Shown here: one piece after another, positions 49,801 through 55,678 of the stretch | How positions within the stretch are numbered: the stretch's first letter is position 1 | Layout: each line of letters opens with the position of its first letter | NCBI RefSeq assembly: GCF_029866485.1 | Contig: NZ_CP092332.1 | Coordinates: 2,232,001-2,296,000, forward strand | Source of the DNA: Flavobacterium keumense | Lineage (GTDB): Bacteria > Bacteroidota > Bacteroidia > Flavobacteriales > Flavobacteriaceae | Direction of reading: 5' to 3' | Length of the DNA: 64,000 bases | Notes under the pieces: generated by a model | The model's input: only the letters and a program-made list of their open reading frames with translations | Told to the model about the DNA's origin: nothing | Database searches by the model: none | Translations under genes and position numbers: made by a program

Positions 49801-51458
49801 ACTGTAGTTGACCCCGAAACACTACCACCCACCGAATCTGAAAAAACAGAAACCGCAACAGCAGTTCTAGCAGTACTCTCACAACCATTAACCTTTTGAG
49901 CAGCATAGTACGTTCCTGTAGTCAATAGCGCTGAACTCGTATAAAGCGACCCTCCAGAAGCTGAATTATACCAAATTGGAGTTCCCGAACTCGTAATTAA
50001 CAAATCTCCAACTGTTTTATTTTGTGAAACTAAAAATGTTTGAGCAGTTGCTGAAGGTGCTGATGGTATTGGATTGACAGTGACAACTACTTGATCTGTT
50101 GCAGCACAACCATTTGCTCCTATACCTGTTACTGTATAAGTAGTGGTTGAAGAAGGAACAAAAGCAACAGTATTAACCACACCATTATTCCAAGTATAAG
50201 TAGTAGCTCCACTTCCTACTAATGTAACAGAACTTCCATAACAAACCGTTTGATCTAATCCTGCATTAACTACAGGCAACGCATTGACCGTAATTAATAC
50301 CGATGGTGTAGTAACTTCTGTACAACTACCACTCGTTACAACCGCTCTAAAATAGGTGTTGGCAGTTAAAATTCCTGGAGAATAAGTATTAGTTGAGGCG
50401 TTAATATCAGTCCAAGCTACATCATTAGACGATGATTGCCATTTAATAACTGAACCAACGTTGTTATTTAAAGTAAGTACTCCTGGAGCTGTCCCAAAAC
50501 AAGTTGTACTAGGTCCTGAAATTGTTCCTGCAACACTATCTGGTTCAACATTTACTGTAAATTGTACTGAATTACCCACACAGCCTTGATAGGTTGGTGT
50601 CACCGTAAACACAGAAGCAACCAGACTATTCGTTAAATTGTTTGCAGTAAATGAAGGTATTGGTGAAGTATTTCCACTAGACTGACTTAATCCGATGGCA
50701 TTAGAATTAGTAGAGCTCCAAGTAAAAGATGTACCTGAACCGTTCAAAGGGGAAGCTGCCGATAAAACAATATCATTTATAGTAGTCCCTTCACAAACAG
50801 TAGTAGTTGTTATGGAATTGGCAATAGGTTTTGGATTAATTGTAACAGTATATGACTTTGAAATTCCAACACATCCATTAATTGATGGAGTTATTTCAAT
50901 AGTTCCTGAGATAGGTTCAGCTGTTGTATTAGTTGCTGTAAAAGTAGAAATAGCTCCTGTCCCACTTGTAGCTAATCCTATATTTGAATTTGTATTTGTC
51001 CAAGAAAAAACAACCCCCGATGGAGCGCCAACAAGGTTTACCGCCGGAACCGTCACTCCTACACAGTACGACAAATCTGGAAGTAAATTTAATATTACTG
51101 CTGATTGATACGTAAATACTGAAGTAGACACGCCGCCGTCAACATCGATTACTCCCGAAGTGATATCGCAAGGTATAACTACTTTCAATTCAGTACTCGA
51201 TACAAATGTTATGTTAGAACTCGAAATAATTGTAGTTCCTATCTTAACAACAGAAGTAGATGTAAAATCAGTTCCTGTTATGGTTACCATTGTTCCTGCA
51301 TATCCTTCGGTTGGAGAAAAAGAAGAAACCGTTGGCGTAACTAAAGAATTAACTATGGGAGTAGTTGATTTATAATCCAATTCTTTAGAATAAGTGGAAA
51401 TACCAACTAATAGACATAATAAGAACAGAACAGACTGAAATTTGTGGGGTTTTTTCAT
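34818..51458 (-). CDS. Giant multi-domain surface adhesin with type B T9SS C-terminal signal
   Basis: 5546 residues. Order: signal peptide (SVLFLLCLLVGISTYS); an IPT/TIG domain (about 40-118); PKD-like and Ig-like segments to about residue 885; about 30 tandem modules of about 90 residues (885-3630), each with an early Cys (ICEG or similar), a W-T-x-x-G-x-G-T-F core, YTPSxxDI and a late PC motif; further PKD-like modules; five repeats of the PTATISGTTxxCxN type; about seven putative Ig-like modules with LPxGVT and ISGxPT; a SprB-type repeat (VTNVTCSTAQNGAISV); a PKD domain (VWDFGDNSPP); and a gliding-associated C-terminal domain (PTAFSPNNDGINDLF to the end). Such proteins are carried to the surface by T9SS and serve gliding or adhesion. 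Operon with a SprF-type gene. Confidence 0.95.
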   Translation of the reverse strand: MKKPHKFQSVLFLLCLLVGISTYSKELDYKSTTPIVNSLVTPTVSSFSPTEGYAGTMVTITGTDFTSTSVVKIGTTIISSSNITFVSSTELKVVIPCDITSGVIDVDGGVSTSVFTYQSAVILNLLPDLSYCVGVTVPAVNLVGAPSGVVFSWTNTNSNIGLATSGTGAISTFTATNTTAEPISGTIEITPSINGCVGISKSYTVTINPKPIANSITTTTVCEGTTINDIVLSAASPLNGSGTSFTWSSTNSNAIGLSQSSGNTSPIPSFTANNLTNSLVASVFTVTPTYQGCVGNSVQFTVNVEPDSVAGTISGPSTTCFGTAPGVLTLNNNVGSVIKWQSSSNDVAWTDINASTNTYSPGILTANTYFRAVVTSGSCTEVTTPSVLITVNALPVVNAGLDQTVCYGSSVTLVGSGATTYTWNNGVVNTVAFVPSSTTTYTVTGIGANGCAATDQVVVTVNPIPSAPSATAQTFLVSQNKTVGDLLITSSGTPIWYNSASGGSLYTSSALLTTGTYYAAQKVNGCESTARTAVAVSVFSDSVGGSVSGSTTVCSGANSTVLTISGYTGSIKRWQSSTVSDFSANVTDITVVSANYTVTNLTSPLYFRAVVQSGTTTEAFSSPAFIDVTAPSNGGVLTATNSSVCKGISGGLLTLGSEVGNVVNWQQSINNGATWVDIPNTSTNYNAPALTDTTQYRVEVKNGICSSSFSNVVTIVVKDTPTVTDIPNQSICLGSTKTFGDVFVAGNTYSLTSDLGYSSATNQSTILFNTLGTQVFTYIVTNTASGCTTQDQFEVTTNPLPSATVIANTTICQGTSIAIGGTSVLGSTYSWSSNPIGFSSTNSNPTVSPTVTTTYTLEETISATSCRKVNAVVVTVQTPPVVTIVGAPQYHVCETTNQIQLQSSVSNYTTSSIVWSKVIGTGSFDFTNILNPKYTPSISDIAAGSVKLRITVTGLGACTQTYSEDLVIIIDKKPIANAGLDVATCGTSPIQLDGSVSQNAFNYIWTLPTNVTGTLNTSDPAKPIYTPSTADVSYSGPITITLEATSNSTCASTFDTVDVLITPAPVVNAGPPTTSICEGSNYIVPSGSASVQNVDANTIIWTKGTGDGTLVSATSLTPIYIPGPNDIATGSVTLKLSASGNNACSTPVSDNLILNIVKEPVVNAGADITVCEGSINVAASIQNAGTIQWTTSGGGYFIDPTASSPIYIPSNSDLNSTVTLTVTVTPLSPCGTTKSDSVLYRINAKPTVVAGGDVTICQTTPTYQLQSTVTNSSSITWTSTGSGTFDNIHNEDPVYTLSPNDIVNGSVTFTVTTTQAGCTNAQDTMVLTIQKNPVANAGLAQVICQGDSVVLPGSATNASSVNWVRSGGTGSFINDNTTNPTYTSTGSESGVIYLTLEANAIAPCTISSSSETTITIVPKPTADAGSNAQICEGETYTINNANATNYVGLQWSTNGDGTFTGGNTLTPTYTPGISDKSNGSVVLTLVATKNFPCNANAVDQMTLVINKVPSITVINPDVNLCVNSGPYTITGVVPVDYDTLSWTTTGTGTFSSTTTATPIYSPSAADYTLGTVKLKLTASRNPLNCNSSTFKEITLHFISKPTVDAGPLTAEICQGFSYVTNSATASNYSNVTWSTSGTGTFINATTLLASYTPSASDYNAGFVILTLSANPIAPCSGPITDTIRLNLQKTPVITVPADTSICVNQNTFSIGGVSISPADAYDTNSIVWTTTGTGTFSPSGDALNPIYNPSTDDIAAGFVNLKITVNPIAPCVTSVSNTFKLSFQKLPVATAGANLTRCALPFQITSATADLTTVNNLVWTTNGTGTFDYSNIIDPIYTPSAADILSGSVILTLTANPIAPCAIPSVSNFTLTLIKSPIVNVVTPQAAICEDATNILVAGTTVANVASYNWTSTTGTTISNANSLTPLVTPSATDITNGYIDVTITAIPNAPCSTSVLKTVRIPIQKKPILSAGASQTICEGSVITTSDAIATQVTNLKWTKNGGDGSFSTSDTSRVVEYIPGPNEIASGKVVLTLTGDAIAPCVGTISSTVEHLTVKNPVITVNPTQVTICETDTYQVPLSQINVVNPTSVASVQWTTTNASSLTGSTTFTPIYTPSAVDIATGYANLVLTVTPIAPCATPIVKTIRVNIAKKATIDATQPNYTFCENTAKQLTASFANHNATTIQWRVVSGAGTLSAANTATPIYTPDPSSTTVVLEVSVSSILPCAGVTTKQITLNVIKKPVVTFAKTTDTICNSQTSYALNGNSVGNATASTTYLWTTTGTGTFDNNTALVTTYNFSAADLLNNSVTLRLLAKSDALCALTDYKEIVITIKPAPTVNTIPSETICEGSVFTATAIATNESSVLWTTVGTSNGTFTNANSETATYVPGTNDTNGFTLQFTAIGDPVCALATTTKTVTIQKLPTVDAGVENRNNCSNEPFQITGVIGQNTGTITWSSNSSSGVNRGTFSNPSVLNPIYTPSAAEIAAGTPITLTVTVNGVSPCTNSVSDFIVLHLDPKQVVNAGLDQTICEGATISLAGAVTHTSSVNWTSSSSGTSGFVNPNSATTTYQPNATDILNGTVTLTLHGLSDSNCPEVVDTMVVTIVKKPTANAGVNITICEGTSYTLVSGDATAQNYSSLTWTATGPGTLDASTIHSLTPRYNPAPGQVGTVTLTMTAEGYSQCGVNAISSKTITIIASPSVSVPSTRTICQGQSLTLTTAEVSATNYAALAWTSSNGLGSFAPSTSLATVFTPTTTQSGTVNLRLTATALNAVCTNAFAEVAVTIVPSPIVNAGVDASICQTGTHTISGASVPSGSVFNWTISGPATISAGTETTLTPVVVPNPGSSGTVTLTLTVQGAAQCPTPVSDTVTVTIFPSPTVDAGSNQTACEGIAFISLNGTASNGINYTWTTDGAGTIQTGTNPLQAKYIPDPTDYANSSGVNTITMYLTAGGVNGCSQVVDSMTVTLYSKPKVFAGIDQTVCQGTTVSLGTATASNFSTVTWTTSGNGAFNYSGSNGGIRPSYVLGSNDLSTVTLTISAMPNANCSQVAVTDQVVITVHKNPTIVASSNEVTMCAETFTLPDVITVNDANSIIWTNTTGMSTVGTIVNGTSETPLVTPTIAEIANGFVLLTVTAQPLSGCSTSDSEVIKVNLIPKAIVNAGTDAVFCQGTPIVVNSNASVTNSTNYYWTENGTGTIKASTLNTLSPEYIPGTNETGIITLTLHATNSSPCTSEVTDTMTVTINPQPTVTAGPDATICETSTYNLVNATAANYDNLPTNLEWVAYQDINRTTLATGTFSNVHAVNPTYVPSAADIALGKVYLTLKVASTSCGTLVTDTMELTIAQGTGVNAGVNASICEGSTFTLSQATADNVATVSWTSSQNSNGTSSSTYQSGVFSDSSILKPVYTPSADDSNLGYVYLKLTGVSNSTCPANSSVIRLDIVKKPTVAASDVQMCVNSPQITLNGTATNYQSVNWSVLSGPGSIIANSANPLNPTYSSGLSINEPTNKTAVVRLFVTPKAGCPSSAAVYEDVTINIQALPIVEAGVSGSTCYITGQPIAAFSITGTEVTNGGTQNWTTSAAGTFTLGNPVLYNSFSNSCTPEVLTLTVNGVGACSTSSKSDSVTLAINCSAPNLGTISSSNGNTICQSETATVTYTVPANPNVLTYNWSIPSGATLVSGQNTNTITVRYGIGSLSGTISVYGANGCGNGSISTFPITVNALPTATSISGQQQVCAGASGIVYTALAMPNATSYTWTLPNGSTVTTVSNTISINYQTTDVSGNLSVVVNNSCGAGPVSANYPITVVPKPTFTSNLTPAAVCSGALFDYVPTSSTTGVTFSWTRATQSGIANVATNSNGNISEALVNTTSNSISVVYQYTMQGAAPSSCTNVATVTVTINPTPSLTSPSSVSSICSGTVFSYTPTSNVSGTISWTRASVSGISESAASGTGSISEMLTNTSSSSKTVVYTITLPVNSFGCSKTYDLPIVVNSLPTATISGSTAICRNSTNPTITFTGANGVAPYIFTYKINGGNNQTITTTSGNTVSLNVSSANSGSFVYTLVSVQDSSSSSCSQLQSGSATITVNALPVLVVNAPTPVCAPNTVDLTAVTTGSDAGLNYTYWKDSLETIPYNTPSLATAGTYYIKATNSNGCTDSKSVTVYVNPLPTASISGTTEVCKNSGSPVVTFAGANGTPPYTFTYTINGGANQTITTSNGSTASISVATVTPGVYNYNLVSVRDSSSSTCTQSQSGLATITVNPLPTATISGTVSTCVNATNPIVTFTGANGTAPYTFIYSINGGANQTITTATGNSVTLPVVTSTAGIFTYNLISVSDSSSTACSQSQTGSATVTINPLPTLIVTNPAEVCVPNTIDLTATTTGSSSGLTYSYWNDNATTIAIVNPTSISASGTYFIKGTDANGCFIVKPVVAKINPLPTATISGTTSYTVCQNASQPLVVFSGANATPPYVFQYRINSGAIQTVSTTATSSTVSVAIPTSTVGNYTVTLVSVRESSASACSNSSITLPNQAFVTVEQGGTVTPQNAMTVSQTVCQGSPINPAVFAIGGSASSAFVTNLPTGVTGVYNATSRTITISGSPTTTGVFSYVIHTAGSVNGCDSTFNGTLTINADDTINILTPTTVNQKVCACTTIQPIVYNLGGGATGGDVVFSPHAPSGLIWSIASNTLTISGSSCEVGTFTYTVQSYGICDPTTYTGTIEIVQNATVSVVSGNPNTTVCIGNSFAVPVKFAITPATETMVLKGTLPTGVTFNPSTGILSGTPTQSGSFSYVIDSSTSCGTSISGTITVNPVQSISLLSGATSQIVCINSAINPTTFTVAPGVTSVTINPPLPNGITLSLNTTAGIVTISGTPTVATSLPQNYTITTQGGCGTSASTSIFFDIKPAATITFISNSSSLNQAVCQNGPIVPIQFTVGGGATGIENPILPAGLTISFDAATAVYTIQGNPTVNGTFTIPITTTGCSITENVVISNVNSAVSVNLISATGTDNQTVCQTNFNTAIVPIKYTIVGATGVTLTGLPAGVSSSYDSETGELLISGIPTRAGIFNYTITTLPCSSIKTGVLKVSTPMTITNESVTNVTCSTAQNGAISVTIVGGVTSGGLYAVHWSGPNGFQQNQTNITGLEAGNYTLSGTDAIGCPLPTKTYTVQPAQPIVISLVSTTNVTCNGSLGCANFNYTGGSGIYTQFVLKYLDPSSQALNTVVPLNNNYFNICNLKAGLYYLTVTDSNNCTTEPYLFTIYDYSTLKIDSVSLDTTLCANTAGKVRVSVSSLDSNLTFYYNNSLVSSVDLGNNVYEISIANPTTPTGIIKVMNSQNCWDTKTINTAIVNPQLSYTSLNLTTYGNVSVNESVKFTNGLTVSNIPAEYEYIVWDFGDNSPPKVFYNPKDILPNSSGESITTVYHTYAIDGLYPVTLTVYNQFGCSRSITEIITVGQGAGIMLPTAFSPNNDGINDLFRPSLLGLKEVSMYIYDNWGNLVYEISSDTASLPSDWGWNGVEKVNSEPVNGTYRYYIMAKTINDKIIEKEGHFILIK

Positions 51459-51667
51459 ACTATTTTTTGTAATTTATTTCAATTTAGAATCTATAAGTTA
51501 CAATTGCTGAAACATCAGTTGTATACTATATTGTAACTTCTAAACACTATAATTGGACTAAATTACTTTTTATCCCTGGCGATTAACTATTTTTTACCAA
51601 TGATTAAAAAAATAATACTTATGAATTAAAGTTTTTAACAATTTTTTGTTAATAACTCCAAACAAAA
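51459..51667. other. Upstream region of the giant adhesin operon
   Basis: AT-rich, no gene. No exact TAnnTTTG was found on the minus strand within the first 150 bases, so the promoter was not located. Confidence 0.4.
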
Positions 51668-51700
51668 AAAGCGCCTTATTATATCCTAATAAGACGCTTT
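51668..51700 (-). terminator. Terminator after the GapN-type gene
   Basis: AAAGCGCCTTATTA faces TAATAAGACGCTTT with one G-T pair; on minus it begins 18 bases after the dehydrogenase stop codon and is followed by a T-run. Confidence 0.8.
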
Positions 51701-51718
51701 AAATTTGAAAAAATCAGA

Positions 51719-53299
51719 CTATAAAATGTAATCCGTATTGATAAAATTAGACTCCTTGCTATTCAATAATTCTTGCAAGATTTCGTTATTATACTCATTG
51801 TCTTTAGAAGCTACAAAAGTTCTAATTGAGAACGAACGCAACGCATCGTGAATACTCAAAGTCCCTACTGCAGAGTCTTTACGACCTGTAAATGGGAATA
51901 CGTCTGGTCCTCTTTGGCACGAACTGTTCAAGTTAACACGACATACCAAATTCACCAACGTATCTATTAGCGGTGCAATCGTTTTAATATCTTTTCCAAA
52001 CAAGCTCACTTGCTGTCCGTAATTGGATTCAGCCATATCATTCAATGGCTCTTGAATGTCTTTGAACGAGATTATCGGCACTACTGGACCAAACTGCTCC
52101 TCGTGGTACACACGCATAGATTTGTTTACAGGATATAAAACCGCTGGAAATATAAAGTTATCGCTATGTTCTCCTCCTTTGGCATTCAAAATTTGAGCGC
52201 CGTTGGCTTTCGCATCGTCAATTAATTCTTGAATATACGCTGGTTTTTCTTTTTCAGGAAGTGGTGTTAGCATCACTCCTTTTTCCCACGGATTACCAAA
52301 AGCCAAAGCATCTACTTTAGCTGCAAAACGAGTATTGAACTCTTGTGCAATTGATTCGTGAACATACAATACCTTCAATGCCGTACAACGTTGCCCATTA
52401 AATGATAACGAACCTGTAATACATTCTTGGATAGCCAAATCCAAATCGGCGTCTGGTAAAATAATCGCGGGGTTTTTGGCTTCTAATCCTAAAATCAAAC
52501 GCAATCTGTTTTTATTTGGGTGTTGGTCTTGCAAAGCAATGGCGGATTTACTGTTTCCAATCAAAGCCAAAACACCAACTTTTCCTGATTTCATTATTGG
52601 CGAAGCCACCTCTCTACCTCTACCGTAAATAATATTAATAGCCCCTTTTGGGAAACTACTTCTAAACGCTTCTAAAAGCGGAGATAACAATAAAACTCCA
52701 TGTTTTGCTGGTTTAAAAACCACAGGATTCCCCATAATCAAAGCAGGAATCAACAAAGAGAAGGTTTCATTCAAAGGATAGTTGTACGGTCCAAGACACA
52801 ATACTACTCCTAGAGGGCCTCTACGCACCATCGCGTGAATGCCTTGCACTTTACTAAAATGAGCACTTCTACTGTTTAGCTCTTTCAAACTATCAATCGT
52901 GTCATAAATGTACTCTACCGTTCTGTCAAATTCTTTTTCAGAATCGCCAAGGGTTTTTCCAATCTCCCACATCAATAGTTTGACTACTTCGGCACGAGTG
53001 TCTTTCATTTTGGTCACAAAATCTTCCATGCACTTAATGCGATCGACTACCTTCATAGTAGGCCACAAACCTTGACCGTTGTTGAACGCTAAATCAGCCG
53101 ATTCAACTGCTTCCAACGCTTCTTTTTCTCCCATCGCTGGAATCGTTCCTAACAAAGTAGGCGCATAATTTGCCGTTGAAGATATAGTCGAATAAACTGG
53201 TGTAGTAGCTCCAGTCCATTTTTTTAATTCGCCATTAACCAAATAGGTATCTTGAGCTAAGGTCGAAGTAATTTGAAATTCTTGAGGAATTGTACTCAT
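51719..53299 (-). CDS. NADP-dependent glyceraldehyde-3-phosphate dehydrogenase (GapN type)
   Basis: 526 residues of the aldehyde dehydrogenase superfamily. The catalytic Cys is in [11 protein letters not shown] and the general-base Glu in [12 protein letters not shown]. The cofactor region includes [22 protein letters not shown] and [26 protein letters not shown] near the C terminus is typical of non-phosphorylating GAPDH, which yields 3-phosphoglycerate and NADPH. Gap to the upstream rhodanese gene is 47 bp, so co-transcription is likely. Confidence 0.87.
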   Translation of the reverse strand: MSTIPQEFQITSTLAQDTYLVNGELKKWTGATTPVYSTISSTANYAPTLLGTIPAMGEKEALEAVESADLAFNNGQGLWPTMKVVDRIKCMEDFVTKMKDTRAEVVKLLMWEIGKTLGDSEKEFDRTVEYIYDTIDSLKELNSRSAHFSKVQGIHAMVRRGPLGVVLCLGPYNYPLNETFSLLIPALIMGNPVVFKPAKHGVLLLSPLLEAFRSSFPKGAINIIYGRGREVASPIMKSGKVGVLALIGNSKSAIALQDQHPNKNRLRLILGLEAKNPAIILPDADLDLAIQECITGSLSFNGQRCTALKVLYVHESIAQEFNTRFAAKVDALAFGNPWEKGVMLTPLPEKEKPAYIQELIDDAKANGAQILNAKGGEHSDNFIFPAVLYPVNKSMRVYHEEQFGPVVPIISFKDIQEPLNDMAESNYGQQVSLFGKDIKTIAPLIDTLVNLVCRVNLNSSCQRGPDVFPFTGRKDSAVGTLSIHDALRSFSIRTFVASKDNEYNNEILQELLNSKESNFINTDYIL

Positions 53300-53346
53300 A
53301 GTATGTTGTTGTGTTGTTGTAAAATTGGGGTTAGTTTTGGTCTAAA

Positions 53347-53658
53347 TTAAGGCTCAACAATATCGCCGTCCCACTCGATAATACCTCCTAATAAATTGTA
53401 GGTATTTTCAAAACCAAGCTCGTTCATAATCGCACATGCATTAGCACTTCTAGCTCCTGAACGACAGTATACATAGTAATTTTTGGATTTATCCAATGTT
53501 TCTAAATCAGCCACAAAAGCGGCACCTTGATGAAAATCATAATTAATTGCTCCCGCAATGTATCCTTCTTCAAATTCCATTTCTGTTCTCACATCGAGTA
53601 TCACACCATTTTCGTCTGACTCAAATTGAGCAATCCAATCTTCTTGTGTTAAATTCAT
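53347..53658 (-). CDS. Single-domain rhodanese
   Basis: 103 residues. Active-site loop YCRSGARSANA carries the Cys that would hold a persulfide; VRTEMEFEEGYIAGAINYDF is the usual CH2 motif region. Probable sulfur carrier or thiosulfate:acceptor sulfurtransferase. It precedes the GapN-type gene on the same strand. Confidence 0.92.
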   Translation of the reverse strand: MNLTQEDWIAQFESDENGVILDVRTEMEFEEGYIAGAINYDFHQGAAFVADLETLDKSKNYYVYCRSGARSANACAIMNELGFENTYNLLGGIIEWDGDIVEP

Positions 53659-53944
53659 AGCAAATTATTTTTGGGTAAAAATACGAGGTTTTTATGAAAC
53701 AATACATTGAAGGTTTGTGAATTAAATAGTATTTTCAAGAAAACGTTTGCGAATAATCATTCTATAGCTCAAATTCTGATTTTATCGAAAAAAACCGAGA
53801 AAAACACTCGATTTAAAGTAGAATTAAAAATGAGTTAATCTTCAATTAACACGCGTAATTTTGACGCATTGATTACAAAAAGAGAGCAGCACGCAAGCGT
53901 ATATACTTTTATTGGAAGCACTCTTTTTGTCTTTGTAAATCGTA

Positions 53945-54007
53945 TAGTCCCGCTATTCGCTATATCCCCTAGCGGGGGATGCCGCTACTATCGGGGCTAG
54001 AATACCC
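53945..54007 (-). repeat. Structured flavobacterial intergenic repeat, copy 2
   Basis: On minus the element reads TAGCCCCGATAGTAGCGGCA, a short GC-rich hairpin (TCCCC-GCTA-GGGGA), then GATATAGCGAATAGCGGGAC. The flanks match copy 1 at 27437-27516 while the hairpin differs. Confidence 0.75.
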
Positions 54008-54025
54008 GTTTATTTTTCAGTACTC

Positions 54026-54137
54026 AAAAAAAAGAGAAGCCATAGCTTCTCTTTTTCCTTTTTAAAGTAACAATTAAATTGATTTTCAGTTCATTAACTA
54101 ACTTTTACAGCACCATCACTAACTTTGATACATTACC
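54026..54137 (-). mobile_element. Solo IS1-family left end (remnant)
   Basis: On minus, GGTAATGTATCAAAGTTAGT starting at 54137 is nearly identical to the outer end of IS1 copy 2. About 80 bp further in, AAAGAGAAGC-CATA-GCTTCTCTTT takes the place of the leader hairpin of the full elements. No transposase sequence follows, so only the terminal 112 bp remain. Confidence 0.6.
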
Positions 54138-54156
54138 TACATTACCAGTTGTGGAG

Positions 54157-54699
54157 TCATTTTTCCATTAAAACATTATCTTTTATGAAAAATTCTAAAT
54201 AATTAATATCAAGAACTAATGGTGGGTGAAGTTTATCAACTTTATAAGATAATTTCATCACATTTTCAACTTTAACGTTATTTTTAATAAAAAACATATT
54301 ATCTATATCTCCATAGAGAAAAATTGTTTTATCATTATGATTAATATACCCTTTAAGTTTACCATTACTATTATAATCAAGAATTTTGCAATCATAAAAA
54401 GTTAGATAACTTGCATAAATTATAAAATCTTTTTTACTCTTCTTTTTAAAATTCAAATAAACACAATCTGATTTTTTATTAAAAAGTTCTTTTTTATTTT
54501 CTACTCTTATTATTAACTCATTTATTAATCCGCTTTTAATTTGATGAGTGGATTTCAAATGCCTTAAATTTTCATTTGTAAATTCTTGAGCTTTGCAATT
54601 ATAAAAAAACATACTTATAAAGCACAAAAGAGCTATTTTACTTCTTAATAATCCCCCCTTTACTGTTGCAATTGATATATTTCCGTGTAGTAGTTTCAT
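54157..54699 (-). CDS. Hypothetical exported protein
   Basis: 180 residues, family not recognised. A hydrophobic stretch (KIALLCFISMFFYNCKAQ, about 21-38) resembles a lipoprotein or secretion signal with a preceding 20-residue lead, so the true start may be an internal codon. The rest is rich in Lys, Asn and beta-prone segments. Base composition is more AT-rich than the neighbouring metabolic genes, and the gene lies next to an IS remnant, which suggests acquired DNA. Confidence 0.55.
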   Translation of the reverse strand: MKLLHGNISIATVKGGLLRSKIALLCFISMFFYNCKAQEFTNENLRHLKSTHQIKSGLINELIIRVENKKELFNKKSDCVYLNFKKKSKKDFIIYASYLTFYDCKILDYNSNGKLKGYINHNDKTIFLYGDIDNMFFIKNNVKVENVMKLSYKVDKLHPPLVLDINYLEFFIKDNVLMEK

Positions 54700-54735
54700 A
54701 AACTTTAAATTTTACATTTTTTGAATTATACCAAT

Positions 54736-54767
54736 CCCCCTGCTAGCGCGCGCATCTTGCTCGTGCC
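54736..54767 (+). repeat. GC-rich short repeat, copy 1
   Basis: GCTAGCGCGCG followed by CTTGCTCGTGCC; the same core recurs at 61338-61364. It stands out against the AT-rich surroundings and contains a perfect palindrome around GCGCGC. No coding role seen. The remaining bases to 54982 hold no recognised feature. Confidence 0.6.
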
Positions 54768-54982
54768 TATTAATTGATTCAAATCACTCACGCTGCTCAA
54801 AGTCTCTTGCCTTGAGCTAAGCCAAAATCAAATATAATGAAAATTCATTCAAATGAATACATCAATACATACTGCTCGACTTCAATTAGCAACACCTATT
54901 TACGTTCAGCATACAACGCACTACTTTTAATCAAAAAAATGCTGTATTTTTACCTCTTCAACAAAAACAATCAATCCAAAAA

Positions 54983-55612
54983 ATGGACGCTGTAATCAAA
55001 AAGACATTTCCTAGTTTCTCCAACGACTTAATCGCTGATATTGAGGCCAATGATTCGGTACAAAGTTTCAAAACCGGGACCGTCATTATGCGAACAGGCC
55101 AATACATTAAAAATACGGTGCTGGTTACCAAAGGCAAAATCAAAGTCTATCGAGAAGGCGAAGAAGGCGGCGAGTTTTTTATGTATTACCTCCAACCTGG
55201 TCAAGCTTGCGCTATCTCGATGGTGTGTGCCACCAAATCAGAAAAAAGCCAAATCATGGCCAAAGTGGTCGAAGACGCCGAGTTGATTTTAGTACCGCTA
55301 TCCCTTATGGATCAATGGATGATGAAACACCGTTCTTGGTACGAATTTGTTATTGGCACCTACCGCAGTCGTTTTGAAGAAGTACTAGAAGTCATTGATA
55401 GCATCGCTTTTAGAGCCATGGACGAGCGTTTGGAATTCTATTTAAAACGCCACGCCGATGCTTGCGGTTGCCAAGACCTAAAATTGTCGCATCAAGAAAT
55501 TGCTACAGAACTCAATACGTCCCGAGAAGTGATTTCCCGATTACTCAAAAAAATGGAACAGCGTAACTTATTGAAATTACACCGCAACCACATCGAATTA
55601 CTGAAAAAATAG
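54983..55612 (+). CDS. Crp/Fnr-family transcription regulator
   Basis: 209 residues. An N-terminal cyclic-nucleotide-binding-type beta roll (about 20-135) and a C-terminal winged helix with LSHQEIATELNTSREVISRLLKKM (recognition helix about 172-185). No Cys cluster for an iron-sulfur centre is seen at the N terminus, so it is not a classical oxygen-sensing Fnr; Cys at CGCQD (about 158-160) could be redox-active. It directly precedes the sulfide-oxidation genes, and two Crp-type palindromes lie at the right distance upstream of both transcription units, so it most likely activates them in response to sulfide or persulfide. Confidence 0.88.
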   Translation: MDAVIKKTFPSFSNDLIADIEANDSVQSFKTGTVIMRTGQYIKNTVLVTKGKIKVYREGEEGGEFFMYYLQPGQACAISMVCATKSEKSQIMAKVVEDAELILVPLSLMDQWMMKHRSWYEFVIGTYRSRFEEVLEVIDSIAFRAMDERLEFYLKRHADACGCQDLKLSHQEIATELNTSREVISRLLKKMEQRNLLKLHRNHIELLKK

Positions 55613-55618
55613 TACCAT

Positions 55619-55634
55619 TGTGACAAATGTTACA
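55619..55634 (+). promoter_or_regulatory. Crp-type operator upstream of the TauE-SQR unit
   Basis: TGTGAC-AAAT-GTTACA. The -7-like AACATTTG (one mismatch to TAnnTTTG) is at 55656-55663, placing the palindrome centre about 42 bp before the predicted transcription start. Confidence 0.65.
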
Positions 55635-55678
55635 CTAATACTAATTCAAAAGTCCAACATTTGCAATAAAAATTACAG

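Larger units (their letters stand above)
53659..54156. other. Gene-free stretch with two repeat remnants
   Basis: Holds no recognisable gene. A terminator-like pair of AAAAAGAG and CTCTTTTT boxes lies at about 53879-53933. The structured repeat (53945-54007) and a solo IS1-family end (54026-54137) follow and are listed separately. Confidence 0.55.

Noticed and set aside
54768..54840. Possible tRNA-like sequence
   Set aside because: No cloverleaf with a T-loop GGTTCRA and acceptor stem could be formed.
54958..55143. 61-codon minus-strand frame at the regulator start
   Set aside because: Overlaps the promoter and start of the Crp/Fnr gene; no start signal or family.
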